Source: Bacteroidia bacterium
GTDB lineage: Bacteria; Bacteroidota; Bacteroidia; 2-12-FULL-35-15
Direction: 5' to 3'
NCBI GenBank assembly: GCA_030654175.1
Contig: JAURXZ010000019.1
Location: 62,001 to 126,000, forward strand
DNA: 64,000 nt
A program made the translations under genes and the position numbers. Below, in pieces: positions 55,144 to 62,695 of this stretch. A model generated the notes under the pieces. It did no database searches. It worked only from the letters and a program-made list of their open reading frames with translations, and was not told the DNA's origin. Position 1 is the stretch's first letter, and each line of letters begins with the position of its first letter.

Positions 55144-55812
55144 TTAATAAGTTAAAACCTCGGATTCAAGTTCAAGCTGATTGTCGACCTCTCTGATGCC
55201 TGGTGCTGCGCATGCTGCTTCTTCAGCGTCCATTTTTTCGGAGTAAGAACGTACGGTTCCGGTAAGGATCACTTTATCGCCTTTGGTTTCAATGTTAATT
55301 CTATCAGCTTCAATTGTTGCGCTTCTTTGGAATGCAGCTTTGATCTTTTGTTTAATATCAATTATTTTAGTTTTCGGGCTGATGGTGATCTTATTGGTGA
55401 TCCCTTTCACACCAATAAGGTATTCTAAAGCATTTCGAGCCGCAATTCTTTGAAATTCCCATTCCAATGTGCCTTCAAGTGTTACCCAGCCATCTTCAAC
55501 CATCACTTTAATTTTCTCAGAAGAAAGTTGTGTGTTCCATTTAAGAGCATTTAAAGCAGCCTGTGCAATTTCTGTGTCGTTTCTTTTTCCTGATTTTGCT
55601 ATCGTAACCTCAATATCCATTGCAACCGCTTTTACTCCTGAAACTCTTTTTGCAGCACTTTCAGCAGCTAATTTTTTTGAATAGGTTTCTACTGTTCCGG
55701 AAAGCGTTACAATCCCATTCTTTACAGCCACACCTATTTCACTGACATTTAACATGGGTTCCCATTTAAGTTCTTCCATCACATCTTTTTGAATTTCTAA
55801 ATCTGTTTTCAT
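55144..55812 (-). CDS. Triple BON-domain protein
   Basis: This 222-aa protein has no signal peptide and three BON domains (about residues 3-70, 80-143 and 148-217). Each has the pattern VxxxxVxLxGTVxxxxxxxxAxxxAxxxxGVxxVxxxI: GIVTLSGTVETYSKKLAAES, GWVTLEGTLEWEFQRIAARN and DKVILTGTVRSYSEKMDAEE. BON domains bind phospholipid or other surfaces. Cytoplasmic multi-BON proteins accompany stress and low-oxygen regulons in many bacteria. It has its own leader (55813-56032) and is convergent with DUF4142. Its exact job is unknown. Confidence 0.93.
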   Translation of the reverse strand: MKTDLEIQKDVMEELKWEPMLNVSEIGVAVKNGIVTLSGTVETYSKKLAAESAAKRVSGVKAVAMDIEVTIAKSGKRNDTEIAQAALNALKWNTQLSSEKIKVMVEDGWVTLEGTLEWEFQRIAARNALEYLIGVKGITNKITISPKTKIIDIKQKIKAAFQRSATIEADRINIETKGDKVILTGTVRSYSEKMDAEEAACAAPGIREVDNQLELESEVLTY

Positions 55813-55896
55813 TTTTTTAATTGTTGTTAAATTGTAATTCGAGTTTTTATAATAGACTTTATAAAAGTTAATTCATTAAATTAAACAGCCGCAAAC

Positions 55897-55951
55897 TTTC
55901 TCTATAAGCGAAATGGCTGCGAGCGTTGGTCTTTTAAGGCTTATAGAGAAA
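55897..55951. repeat. 13-bp inverted repeat upstream of the BON gene
   Basis: TTTCTCTATAAGC (55897-55909) and its exact complement GCTTATAGAGAAA (55939-55951) have a 29-nt loop. It lies between hsp20 and the BON gene, both on the minus strand. It could be the hsp20 terminator or part of a 5' leader of the BON gene. Confidence 0.5.
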
Positions 55952-56032
55952 ATTGTGTGTGAGCATTTAAACCCTCAATTTCGTTATAAACATTATAATG
56001 TATTTTAACTTATATAAAGTTTAATGATTTTT

Positions 56033-56488
56033 TTAAGCGATCCTGATCTGTTTTTTTGATCCTGATCTACTTTCATTTATTTTTGGAATTGAAAGGCGAA
56101 GTAATCCATTTTCATATTTCGCATCAATTTTTTCTGGGTTAGAATTTTCGGGAAGGTTGAACGAACGATATAGGGAATTGTAGGAGAATTCTCTTCTTTT
56201 GAAATTTGATTTTTCTTCTTCTTTTTTTTCTTCTTTTTCAGCGCTTATAATAAGAACACCATTGTCTACTTCTATTTTAAAATCTTTTTTTTCAAGGCCC
56301 GGAGCAGCTAATTCTACTGTATAATCCTTGTCGTTTTCTATAATGTTTGCTTCAGGAATTACAAGTGGAACATTAAGGAGGTTGTTATCCATATCAAAAA
56401 TGCTTGGACTGAAAAAAGCATCCGGTTCACATACATCACTCGATCTGCGCACAGAGAGTGGTTTTTTACTTTTTGTTAATGTTGTCAT
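56033..56488 (-). CDS. Small heat shock protein, Hsp20/alpha-crystallin family
   Basis: This 151-aa ATP-independent holdase chaperone has the alpha-crystallin domain at about residues 45-140. It shows VPEANI-type start (VIPEANIIENDKDYTVELAA), PGLEKKDFKIEVDNGVLIIS, REFSYNSLYRSFNLPEN and the signature KYENGLLRLSIPK. A C-terminal IRI motif provides the oligomer contact. The acidic/basic EKEEKKEEEK loop is common in the family. An FNR-like palindrome (56581-56594) lies 93 nt upstream of the start, suggesting control by oxygen limitation. Confidence 0.95.
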   Translation of the reverse strand: MTTLTKSKKPLSVRRSSDVCEPDAFFSPSIFDMDNNLLNVPLVIPEANIIENDKDYTVELAAPGLEKKDFKIEVDNGVLIISAEKEEKKEEEKSNFKRREFSYNSLYRSFNLPENSNPEKIDAKYENGLLRLSIPKINESRSGSKKQIRIA

Positions 56489-56580
56489 ATTAATTTTTTA
56501 GATTAAAAATAAGTTTGAAATTGGTATGCAAAATTATATTTCAGATCATTAAATCAGAATGATTTTGGGTAGCGATAATG

Positions 56581-56594
56581 CTGATTGTAATCAT
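56581..56594 (-). promoter_or_regulatory. FNR-like box upstream of hsp20
   Basis: CTGAT-TGTA-ATCAT contains the palindromic core TGAT-N4-ATCA of FNR sites (TTGAT-N4-ATCAA). It lies in the divergent region 56489-56844, 93 nt before hsp20. Confidence 0.5.
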
Positions 56595-56744
56595 CGGTTA
56601 CATTTGAAAAAATGTTTGATTTTATTGTTTGTTTTTGGTTTGGCTGTTGTGTAGGTGATGCGCTGAAGTTGTTTTTAATGAATGGTTTTAGGCTTAATCG
56701 GTTAAATCTTCTTTCTGATAGTTCCACTTTTTTGATCCGGATTT

Positions 56745-56758
56745 TTGATGTATATCAT
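56745..56758 (+). promoter_or_regulatory. FNR-like box upstream of the Cys/Met-rich gene
   Basis: TTGAT-GTAT-ATCAT matches 9 of 10 fixed positions of the FNR consensus. It is centred about 65 nt before the start site expected from the TACATTTG element at 56803, the spacing of class I activation. Confidence 0.62.
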
Positions 56759-56802
56759 CACTACGTTTGATGGATATTATTTTTTTTTAATTGGTGCGAT
56801 TT

Positions 56803-56810
56803 TACATTTG
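56803..56810 (+). promoter_or_regulatory. Promoter -7 element TACATTTG
   Basis: This is an exact match to the Bacteroidota TAnnTTTG consensus, 35 nt before the ATG at 56845 and downstream of the FNR-like box. Confidence 0.55.
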
Positions 56811-56844
56811 TCGAAAAAAAATGTAAATCCAAAAACTCGACCAA

Positions 56845-57303
56845 ATGATATTAATAGCCTCATCTCTTTCATTACTTGCTGTGGTTGCGGGAATGTTTTT
56901 ATATGCAAAAACTATTAAGGAGGAACTTAATAGGTTCTTTAAAATTGTTTCTCTTTTTATAATCATAGTCGGTTTTTTAAATTTATTTGCCGGCAGTGCT
57001 TATTTTATGATGAAGAAAATATATACGTTCGGAGCTTATTATCACAATATGGGAAGCCGTGGTTTTGGGCATCATGGAAATAAGTTTAAAAAGCAAACGT
57101 ATATGCACATGAAGTGTGACAGGATGTGTGATGAAAATTATGAATGCAGAAAGCAGGCAATGTGCTGTGATGAAATGATGGCAATGGGAAATGAGGATTG
57201 CTGCCCTTCAGGAATGGGGATGAACAGAATGATGAAGGATAAATCCTGTTGTATGCCCGGTAAAATGGTGATCAAAAAAGATTCGGTGATTATGAAAAGA
57301 TAA
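56845..57303 (+). CDS. Membrane protein with Cys/Met/His-rich tail, putative metal binder
   Basis: This 152-aa protein is not recognised as a named family. There are two transmembrane helices at about residues 2-20 and 33-56, then a soluble tail of about 95 residues. The tail has nine cysteines (in KCDRMC, ECRK, MCCDEMM, EDCCPSG and KSCCMPG), more than a dozen methionines and several histidines (FGHHGNK, MHMKC). This composition suggests binding of soft metal such as copper, or redox chemistry; that is inference. The OmpA lipoprotein gene starts 68 nt downstream, probably the same operon. An FNR-like box and TACATTTG element lie upstream. Confidence 0.75.
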   Translation: MILIASSLSLLAVVAGMFLYAKTIKEELNRFFKIVSLFIIIVGFLNLFAGSAYFMMKKIYTFGAYYHNMGSRGFGHHGNKFKKQTYMHMKCDRMCDENYECRKQAMCCDEMMAMGNEDCCPSGMGMNRMMKDKSCCMPGKMVIKKDSVIMKR

Positions 57304-57371
57304 TTGAAATTGAAATCTGTTTTTAAGCTCCATTCCAAAAATATATTAATTTAATTTCTTAACCTATAAAA

Positions 57372-58214
57372 ATGAAAAACCATAAAATTTTATTCCTGTC
57401 TCTGCCACTGTTGGTATTGTTTTCATGTGTAACAAAAAAGAAGTATTATTCTCTTGATTCGGATTATAAAAAAGTCCAGGCCAATAATAGTAGTTGTAAT
57501 GATCAGCTAAAAAGTGTCCAATCGTTAAACGCAGACCTGAATAATCAAAAAATGTTGCTTTCAGCCGAGGTAGAATATTTGAAAAAGAATAGCACTGCGG
57601 TATTAAGCGCATTGCAGGATATGTCGGTATTGTCATCAAAGCAAGCGGAAAGTGTTAAACAATCGTTGGAAAATATCTCACAAAAAGATGCCTATATAAG
57701 GGATCTGCAATCCGCTATTTCAAGAAAAGATTCGCTTAACATGCGATTGGTGATGAATCTGAAAAGCAATTTGAGTGATGTTAATGATAAGGATATTAAT
57801 ATCAAAGTGGAGAAAGGTGTTGTCTATATTGATATTTCAGACAAAATGTTATTCAATACCGGCAAATTTGCGGTGACAGAAAAAGCAAAAGTAGTATTGG
57901 GTAAAGTGGCTACAGTGCTGAATTCCTATCCCGAAATTGAGTTTTTAGTGGAAGGGCATACCGATTCAGTTCCAATACAAAATGCTTGTATGATGGACAA
58001 TTGGGATCTAAGTGTTAAAAGGGCGACATCCGTAGTTAGGATCCTTCAGAAAGAATATAATATGAATCCGGCAAGAATGACCGCTTCCGGCCACAGTGAG
58101 TATGTGCCTGTAGCCTCAAACAATACAGAAGAAGGCAGAGCACTTAACCGCAGAACACGAATTATTATTTTACCTCAGTTGGATCAGTTTTTTAAATTGT
58201 TATCTACCAAATAA
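57372..58214 (+). CDS. OmpA-family peptidoglycan-binding lipoprotein
   Basis: This 280-aa protein has a lipoprotein signal, MKNHKILFLSLPLLVLFSC, with lipidated Cys19. Residues about 30-125 form a coiled coil (QLKSVQSLNADLNNQKMLLS). The C-terminal OmpA domain is at about 150-270, with FNTGKFAVTEKAK, EFLVEGHTDSVPIQN, NWDLSVKRATSVVRIL, MTASGHSEYVPVASN and NRRTRIIILP. The Asp and Arg of the peptidoglycan diaminopimelate-binding motif are present. It is inferred to tether the outer membrane to the cell wall. It lies in an apparent operon with the Cys/Met-rich protein upstream. Confidence 0.93.
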   Translation: MKNHKILFLSLPLLVLFSCVTKKKYYSLDSDYKKVQANNSSCNDQLKSVQSLNADLNNQKMLLSAEVEYLKKNSTAVLSALQDMSVLSSKQAESVKQSLENISQKDAYIRDLQSAISRKDSLNMRLVMNLKSNLSDVNDKDINIKVEKGVVYIDISDKMLFNTGKFAVTEKAKVVLGKVATVLNSYPEIEFLVEGHTDSVPIQNACMMDNWDLSVKRATSVVRILQKEYNMNPARMTASGHSEYVPVASNNTEEGRALNRRTRIIILPQLDQFFKLLSTK

Positions 58215-58475
58215 AAAAGATCAGAAGTAATCAGAATCAGATTTTGCCATGTTGCAGGTCATTTGATTCGCTTCATTTCCTTAGTAATTTTGTTATATCT
58301 TAATTGAGATTGTGTCCGATCAGATAGGTAATAGAAATAAGCATTTTAAAAGATGTAAAACTATAATCCGAACAGCAGTATAAAAACTGTTTTTTGATCA
58401 AGGAGTTTTTTCAATCAGGAAAAAGATTGGATAGAATAAACGTTTTAAAAGACCATAAACTATCCTGAAACTTGA

Positions 58476-58509
58476 CAGAGGTGATGAATAATCACCTCTG
58501 TTTTTTTTT
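58476..58509 (+). terminator. Rho-independent terminator with T9 tract
   Basis: CAGAGGTGAT (58476-58485) pairs perfectly with ATCACCTCTG (58491-58500), loop GAATA, followed by nine T residues. Confidence 0.95.
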
Positions 58510-58635
58510 GCAAAACTTTTGGTATCGTCAGAATGCTGGTTTTTATTGATCAGCTTAATTTTAATTTTCTGAAACACCCCGGTTTCCTTCCGTAATCGCT
58601 CCGAAGCAATGCCAATTCAAAAAAACAGCAAAAAG

Positions 58636-58649
58636 ATGATTTTAATCAT
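58636..58649 (+). promoter_or_regulatory. FNR-like box upstream of the U32 operon
   Basis: ATGAT-TTTA-ATCAT is a perfect 5+5 palindrome containing the TGAT-N4-ATCA core. It ends 48 nt before the ATG of the U32 gene. Confidence 0.62.
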
Positions 58650-58697
58650 TTTAAGTAGGAATTATTAAGGCAACATTGCATAGTTAAAAAATAAAAT

Positions 58698-59936
58698 ATG
58701 GAACAGGTAAAGTTGTTAGCTCCGGCAGGATCATTTGAATCGTTAAGAGCGGCCATTCAAGGCGGTGCTGATGCTGTGTATTTCGGGATCGAACAATTAA
58801 ATATGCGATCCCGATCCAGTAATAATTTCACAATAACCGATTTAAGCGAAATATATAAAATATGTTCGCAAAAAGAAGTCAAAACATATCTTACGATCAA
58901 TACAATTATCTATGATCATGATGTTTCTTTAATGAAAAAAATTATTGAAGCAGCAAAAGAAAATAAAATTGATGCCATTATTGCTTGTGATCAGGCAGTT
59001 TTAAATTATGCAAAAAAAATTGGAATGCCGGTTCATATTTCCACTCAGGCCAATGTCAGCAATATTGAAAGTGTTGAATTTTTCTCCTTATTTGCTGATA
59101 CCATTGTGCTTGCCAGGGAGCTGAGTTTGCGGCAGGTTGGAGATATCGTAAAGCAAATAAAACGGTCCGCAATCAAAGGTCCTTCCGGAGAGTTGATAAA
59201 GATCGAAGTGTTTGTTCATGGCGCTTTATGCATGGCTGTTTCAGGGAAATGTTATTTGAGTTTGCATACACATAATGCTTCTGCAAACAGGGGAGCCTGT
59301 ATTCAAAATTGCAGGAGAAGTTATATTGTTAAGGATAAAGAAGAAGAGGAAATAGAATTTGAGATCGATAATGAATACATCATGTCATCTAAAGATCTGT
59401 GCACTATTGATTTTATGGATAAAATAATTGATGCCGGTGTTCATATAATGAAAATAGAGGGGAGAGGGCGTTCGGCTGATTATGTATATACTGCCACTAA
59501 ATGTTATCGTGAGGCGATAAATTCGTATTATGAAAAAACATATACTAAAGATAAGGTGGATGAATGGAAAGTGAGGCTCTCAACTGTTTTTAACAGAGGA
59601 TTTTGGGATGGTTATTATTTAGGAAAGAAAATGGGGGAGTGGTCAGATGAATATGGTTCAAAAGCAACAAAAAAGAAAATATATATTGGCAAAGGACTTA
59701 AATATTTTAGCGAAAAAAATGTGGCTGAGTTTAAACTTGAATCCAACCAATTGTCGGTGGGAAGTACTATTATGGTGATCGGGCCCACCACAGGAATAAT
59801 TCATGGTAAAGTCACCGAGCTTCGTGTGCAGGACTTTTCAGTGGATTCAGTGAACAAGGGAGATGTTTTTTCTTTTCCATTGAATGAAAAAATTCGTCCA
59901 TCCGACAAGTTATATAAAGTGATAGATACCGAATGA
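58698..59936 (+). CDS. Peptidase U32-family protein (TrhP/UbiU-like)
   Basis: This 412-aa cytoplasmic protein has the U32 start LLAPAGSFESLRAAIQGGAD and the U32 signature region IEVFVHGALCMAVSGKCYLS. Further cysteines follow in NRGACIQNCRRSY; these are the positions that bind an Fe-S cluster in characterised U32 proteins. IMKIEGRGRSADYV and NRGFWDGYYL complete the family pattern. Despite the name, known relatives hydroxylate tRNA or rRNA (TrhP, RlhA) or ubiquinone precursors without oxygen (UbiU/V). Which substrate applies here is not decidable. The stop overlaps the start of a ferredoxin gene by 4 nt (ATGA), indicating translational coupling and a likely electron donor. An FNR-like box precedes it. 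Confidence 0.93.
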   Translation: MEQVKLLAPAGSFESLRAAIQGGADAVYFGIEQLNMRSRSSNNFTITDLSEIYKICSQKEVKTYLTINTIIYDHDVSLMKKIIEAAKENKIDAIIACDQAVLNYAKKIGMPVHISTQANVSNIESVEFFSLFADTIVLARELSLRQVGDIVKQIKRSAIKGPSGELIKIEVFVHGALCMAVSGKCYLSLHTHNASANRGACIQNCRRSYIVKDKEEEEIEFEIDNEYIMSSKDLCTIDFMDKIIDAGVHIMKIEGRGRSADYVYTATKCYREAINSYYEKTYTKDKVDEWKVRLSTVFNRGFWDGYYLGKKMGEWSDEYGSKATKKKIYIGKGLKYFSEKNVAEFKLESNQLSVGSTIMVIGPTTGIIHGKVTELRVQDFSVDSVNKGDVFSFPLNEKIRPSDKLYKVIDTE

Positions 59937-60163
59937 TACGGATTGTTCAACTGCGGGATAAATGTATAGGCTGTAATGCTTGTGTAGAGGCTGCACATAC
60001 AAGGTGGAGAATATCAAGGAAAGACGGGAAAAGTGTTTTGATAGGAGCAGTTAAAAATAAAAATGTTCATTCCGTAATTGTTGGTGATGATGAACTTATC
60101 GAAAATATGCAGGCATTACGGAATTGCCCAACAAGAGTTATACAAATAATAAAATTGAAATAA
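59933..60163 (+). CDS. Small single-cluster ferredoxin-like protein
   Basis: This 76-aa protein has the [4Fe-4S] motif CIGCNAC (Cys11, 14, 17) plus a distal Cys65-Pro66 (NCPTRV), the ligand set of a one-cluster ferredoxin. There is no signal peptide. The start ATG overlaps the U32 stop by 4 nt, and the next gene begins 4 nt after its stop. It probably supplies electrons to the U32 protein or the flavin-type protein encoded next; that is inferred from coupling. Confidence 0.87.
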   Translation: MIRIVQLRDKCIGCNACVEAAHTRWRISRKDGKSVLIGAVKNKNVHSVIVGDDELIENMQALRNCPTRVIQIIKLK

Positions 60164-60167
60164 GAAA

Positions 60168-60608
60168 ATGGATGAAAAGATTCAGTTTTTTTTGGATGGC
60201 CAAAAAAATTTAAGCTTCTGCACTGCTGTTGATAACACCCCCCATTGCGCCAGTTGTTTTTATTCTTACGTAAGTGAAGGTAATTTTATTGTTTTTAAAT
60301 CGGATAAAAACACAAAGCATATCGTTAACGCACTTATCAATGATAAGGTAGCCGGGACCATTTTGCCTGATGTTGACAAAGTTGGGACGATAAGAGGGAT
60401 ACAGTTTTCGGGCAAATTTCTAGTGCCTGAAGGCGGCCTGCTGGTGAATGCGAAAAAAAAGTATTACGGTAAATACCCGTTTGCGCTGGCAATGGGTGGC
60501 GATCTGTGGGCAATTGAACTTCAGTTTGTAAAGATGACAGACAATACGCTTGGTTTTGGAAAAAAAACAATTTGGGAAGCTCCAATCACTGCGAAGCAGA
60601 TGAAATAA
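60168..60608 (+). CDS. Pyridoxamine 5'-phosphate oxidase-like protein (YhbP/UPF0306-type)
   Basis: This 146-aa protein has the split beta-barrel pattern: LSFCTAVDNTPHCASCFYSY, FIVFKSDKNTKHIVNAL, VAGTILPD, TIRGIQFSGKFLVPE and LWAIELQFVKMTDN. The family binds FMN or related cofactors. In E. coli the yhbP gene lies near the U32 genes yhbU/yhbV, and here a similar protein is in the same operon as a U32 protein. Three cysteines in the first 30 residues are notable. The start is 4 nt after the ferredoxin stop. It is likely the last gene of the operon. Confidence 0.85.
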   Translation: MDEKIQFFLDGQKNLSFCTAVDNTPHCASCFYSYVSEGNFIVFKSDKNTKHIVNALINDKVAGTILPDVDKVGTIRGIQFSGKFLVPEGGLLVNAKKKYYGKYPFALAMGGDLWAIELQFVKMTDNTLGFGKKTIWEAPITAKQMK

Positions 60609-60709
60609 AAATAGAAATAAAACGTTTTTAAGAAAGTATCGAGTTGATTTTATATATCATTCACTGCGATATCTGCCATTTATTAAAATTAGTGATTGTT
60701 TTTTAAAAC

Positions 60710-60723
60710 ATGATCTATATCAT
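60710..60723 (+). promoter_or_regulatory. FNR-like box upstream of the Crp/Fnr regulator gene
   Basis: ATGAT-CTAT-ATCAT is a perfect 5+5 palindrome. It is centred about 57 nt before the preferred ATG 60774; a TACATTTTTG promoter-like element lies between them (60744-60753). Autoregulation is inferred. Confidence 0.62.
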
Positions 60724-60773
60724 ATTTTATTATGATTAATAGATACATTTTTGTGTATCTAAACGTTCTATCA

Positions 60774-61496
60774 ATGTTAATTCCAACAAATAAACAAAAA
60801 GAAGTTCCGTCATGTGATAAATGTGACTCTGCCCATAAATCTATATTTTGTGTTTTAAATAAAATAGAACTGGCAGTTCTTTCAGACACTAAATCCCATA
60901 TTTTCTATAAAAAAGGCCAAACAGTTTTTTACGAGGGCAACCACCCTCATGGATTGTATTGTATATATTCAGGAAAAGTAAAAATCCATAAATTAGGACA
61001 TGATGGCAAGGACCAAATTTTACGTCTCGCCAAAAAAGCCAATGTTATTGGTTATCGCGCACTACTAAGTGATGATTATTATCATGCTTCCGCCACTGCA
61101 CTTGAGGATTCGGTGATCTGTTTCTTCCCTAAAAAAGATTACCAAAATTTAATTGTTTCTAACCCACTGCTTTCAATGCAGATACTTAAACTGCTTTCTG
61201 CGGATTTGAAATCAGCTGAACAAAAGGCAATGAATATGGTACAAAAACAAGTGAAAGAGCGCATTGCTGAAACATTACTGATGTTAAAAGAGTTTTTCGG
61301 ATTGGAATCTGATAATGCAACCATCAACACTGTTCTTACACGGGAAAGTATTGGAAATATTGCCGGTACAACAACTGAAACTGCAATCAGAACATTATCT
61401 GATCTGTGTAAGAATAAGACCATAGATCTTTTAGGTAAAAAAATAAAAATTCTGAATAATGCAGAGCTTATAAAAATTGCGAATCTGAGCGACTAA
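60774..61496 (+). CDS. FNR-like Crp-family regulator with four candidate Fe-S cysteines
   Basis: The start ATG 60774 is preferred over ATG 60732, which would sit on the likely promoter and only 9 nt after the palindrome. This gives 240 aa. Cys14, Cys17 and Cys26 precede the cyclic-nucleotide-binding-like barrel (about residues 35-135), and Cys116 in EDSVICFFPK aligns with FNR Cys122 (family alignment from memory). Together they resemble the [4Fe-4S] oxygen sensor of FNR, with C-x2-C-x8-C instead of C-x2-C-x5-C. The winged helix has TRESIGNIAGTTTETAIRTL: Glu and Arg at the spacing that FNR and CRP use to read TGA. It probably activates or represses the genes bearing TGAT-N4-ATCA sites here, including its own. 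Confidence 0.9.
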   Translation: MLIPTNKQKEVPSCDKCDSAHKSIFCVLNKIELAVLSDTKSHIFYKKGQTVFYEGNHPHGLYCIYSGKVKIHKLGHDGKDQILRLAKKANVIGYRALLSDDYYHASATALEDSVICFFPKKDYQNLIVSNPLLSMQILKLLSADLKSAEQKAMNMVQKQVKERIAETLLMLKEFFGLESDNATINTVLTRESIGNIAGTTTETAIRTLSDLCKNKTIDLLGKKIKILNNAELIKIANLSD

Positions 61497-61536
61497 TAAG
61501 TAATTTTTTTAATTTCTTTTTTTAATTGATATACTT

Positions 61537-62400
61537 ATGAAATATTTCAAAACGGAGATTTTGAATTATTGTTTTATTCTTGTCGGTAGTTTGGTTTTAG
61601 CAGTGGGCGTTGTTGGTTTCCTTTCTCCAAATAATATTGCCACCGGAGGAACAGCGGGATTGGCCATAGTTTTGCATCATGTTTTTAAATTGCCAATTGG
61701 TGTTTTAATGGCATTAATTAATATTCCATTACTTCTGGTCAGTTTGAAATATTTGGGTAGAAAATTTGCTGTTAAGACGGTAGTTTGTATTTTTTCTATT
61801 GTGATTTTTGTGGATACTTTGGCAGAAATTATACAGATGCCAAACCTTAGTAATGATCCTCTTTTAGCAACTTTATATGGTGGCGTTACCGTTGGTATAG
61901 GCCTTGGCCTGATATTTAAAGGAGGGGCTTCTGCAGGTGGTGGTACAATACTTGCAAAAATTATTGCATCAAAAACTGATGTTAAAACAAGTTCGGTAGT
62001 ATTAATATTAGATGCCATTGTAGTTGCATCAGCCGGCCTTGTTTTTAAAAGTATGGAGCTGGCACTCTGGAGCCTGGTGAGTATTTATGTTGCTTCTCGA
62101 TTAATAGATGCGGTTTTGATAGGTGCACAGAATCAAAAAATTGTTCACATTTCAGCTTCCAAAAATTTGGCTGAACTAAGTCGTGTAATATCCGAAACCA
62201 TGGGAGTTTCCGGGACTTTAGTTAAAGGAGACAACTTAAAGGCAACTGAACGTAAAGATATAATTTTTATGATGATCGACAAAAACAGGCTAAATGCATT
62301 AAAGCAATTAGTTGCAAATTATGATGAGAATGTGAAGATGATCGTAATGGAAGCTACTGAAGTTTTAGGTAAAGAAAGCGCTCCAATACACTCCATTTAA
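61537..62400 (+). CDS. YitT-family membrane protein
   Basis: This 287-aa protein has five or six predicted transmembrane helices in residues about 8-190, with the family motif GFLSPNNIATGGTAGLAIVL and a Gly-rich KGGASAGGGTILAKII. The C-terminal DUF2179 domain is at about residues 205-280 (VSGTLVKGDNLKATERKDII). It is an inner-membrane protein; the substrate or function of the family is not established, though transport is suspected. The start ATG is 40 nt after the fnr stop, so it may be co-transcribed with the regulator. Confidence 0.93.
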   Translation: MKYFKTEILNYCFILVGSLVLAVGVVGFLSPNNIATGGTAGLAIVLHHVFKLPIGVLMALINIPLLLVSLKYLGRKFAVKTVVCIFSIVIFVDTLAEIIQMPNLSNDPLLATLYGGVTVGIGLGLIFKGGASAGGGTILAKIIASKTDVKTSSVVLILDAIVVASAGLVFKSMELALWSLVSIYVASRLIDAVLIGAQNQKIVHISASKNLAELSRVISETMGVSGTLVKGDNLKATERKDIIFMMIDKNRLNALKQLVANYDENVKMIVMEATEVLGKESAPIHSI

Positions 62401-62537
62401 TATCGCACCTGGAATATTAGGTTAGTATCTTTTTGTTTGTCCGATTTTTACTTCTGTTTAGTTTCCGCAATACTGAAATGGCAAAACCATTACCTGCCAA
62501 AAAGATTCCGCCTCCTTTTGTTTTGTGCCAATGAATT

Positions 62538-62551
62538 ATGATATATATCAT
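62538..62551 (+). promoter_or_regulatory. FNR-like box upstream of the radical SAM gene
   Basis: ATGAT-ATAT-ATCAT is a perfect 5+5 palindrome. It lies in the 295-nt gap after the YitT gene and 144 nt before the radical SAM ATG. Confidence 0.55.
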
Positions 62552-62695
62552 TTTTTGTTTTGGAAGGTTAGTCGAAATTTGTAATAGGGAGATATTTAGA
62601 ATTAGCCTTCCTATTGAGCTTCTCCAACAGCAAGTATTGTTTTTCTCTTCTTGTTATAAATAAACAGTGTTCTCATAATTAATTGATATTTTAAT

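Larger units (their letters stand above)
58215..58697 (+). other. Intergenic region with orphan terminator, possible small RNA
   Basis: This 483-base gap has no ORF. It contains an imperfect direct repeat of about 40 bp (58331-58373 and 58431-58471, both with TTTTAAAAGA and TAAAACTAT/TAAACTAT), a textbook terminator at 58476-58509, and an FNR-like box at 58636. The terminator is 262 nt past the nearest upstream stop. This suggests either a long 3' UTR or a small RNA of up to about 200 nt ending there. Confidence 0.4.

Noticed and set aside
60732-60773. Upstream ATG 60732 as start of the FNR-like regulator
   Set aside because: It is only 9 nt after the FNR-like palindrome and overlaps the TACATTTTTG promoter-like element; ATG 60774 gives the usual N-terminus just before the cysteine motif.
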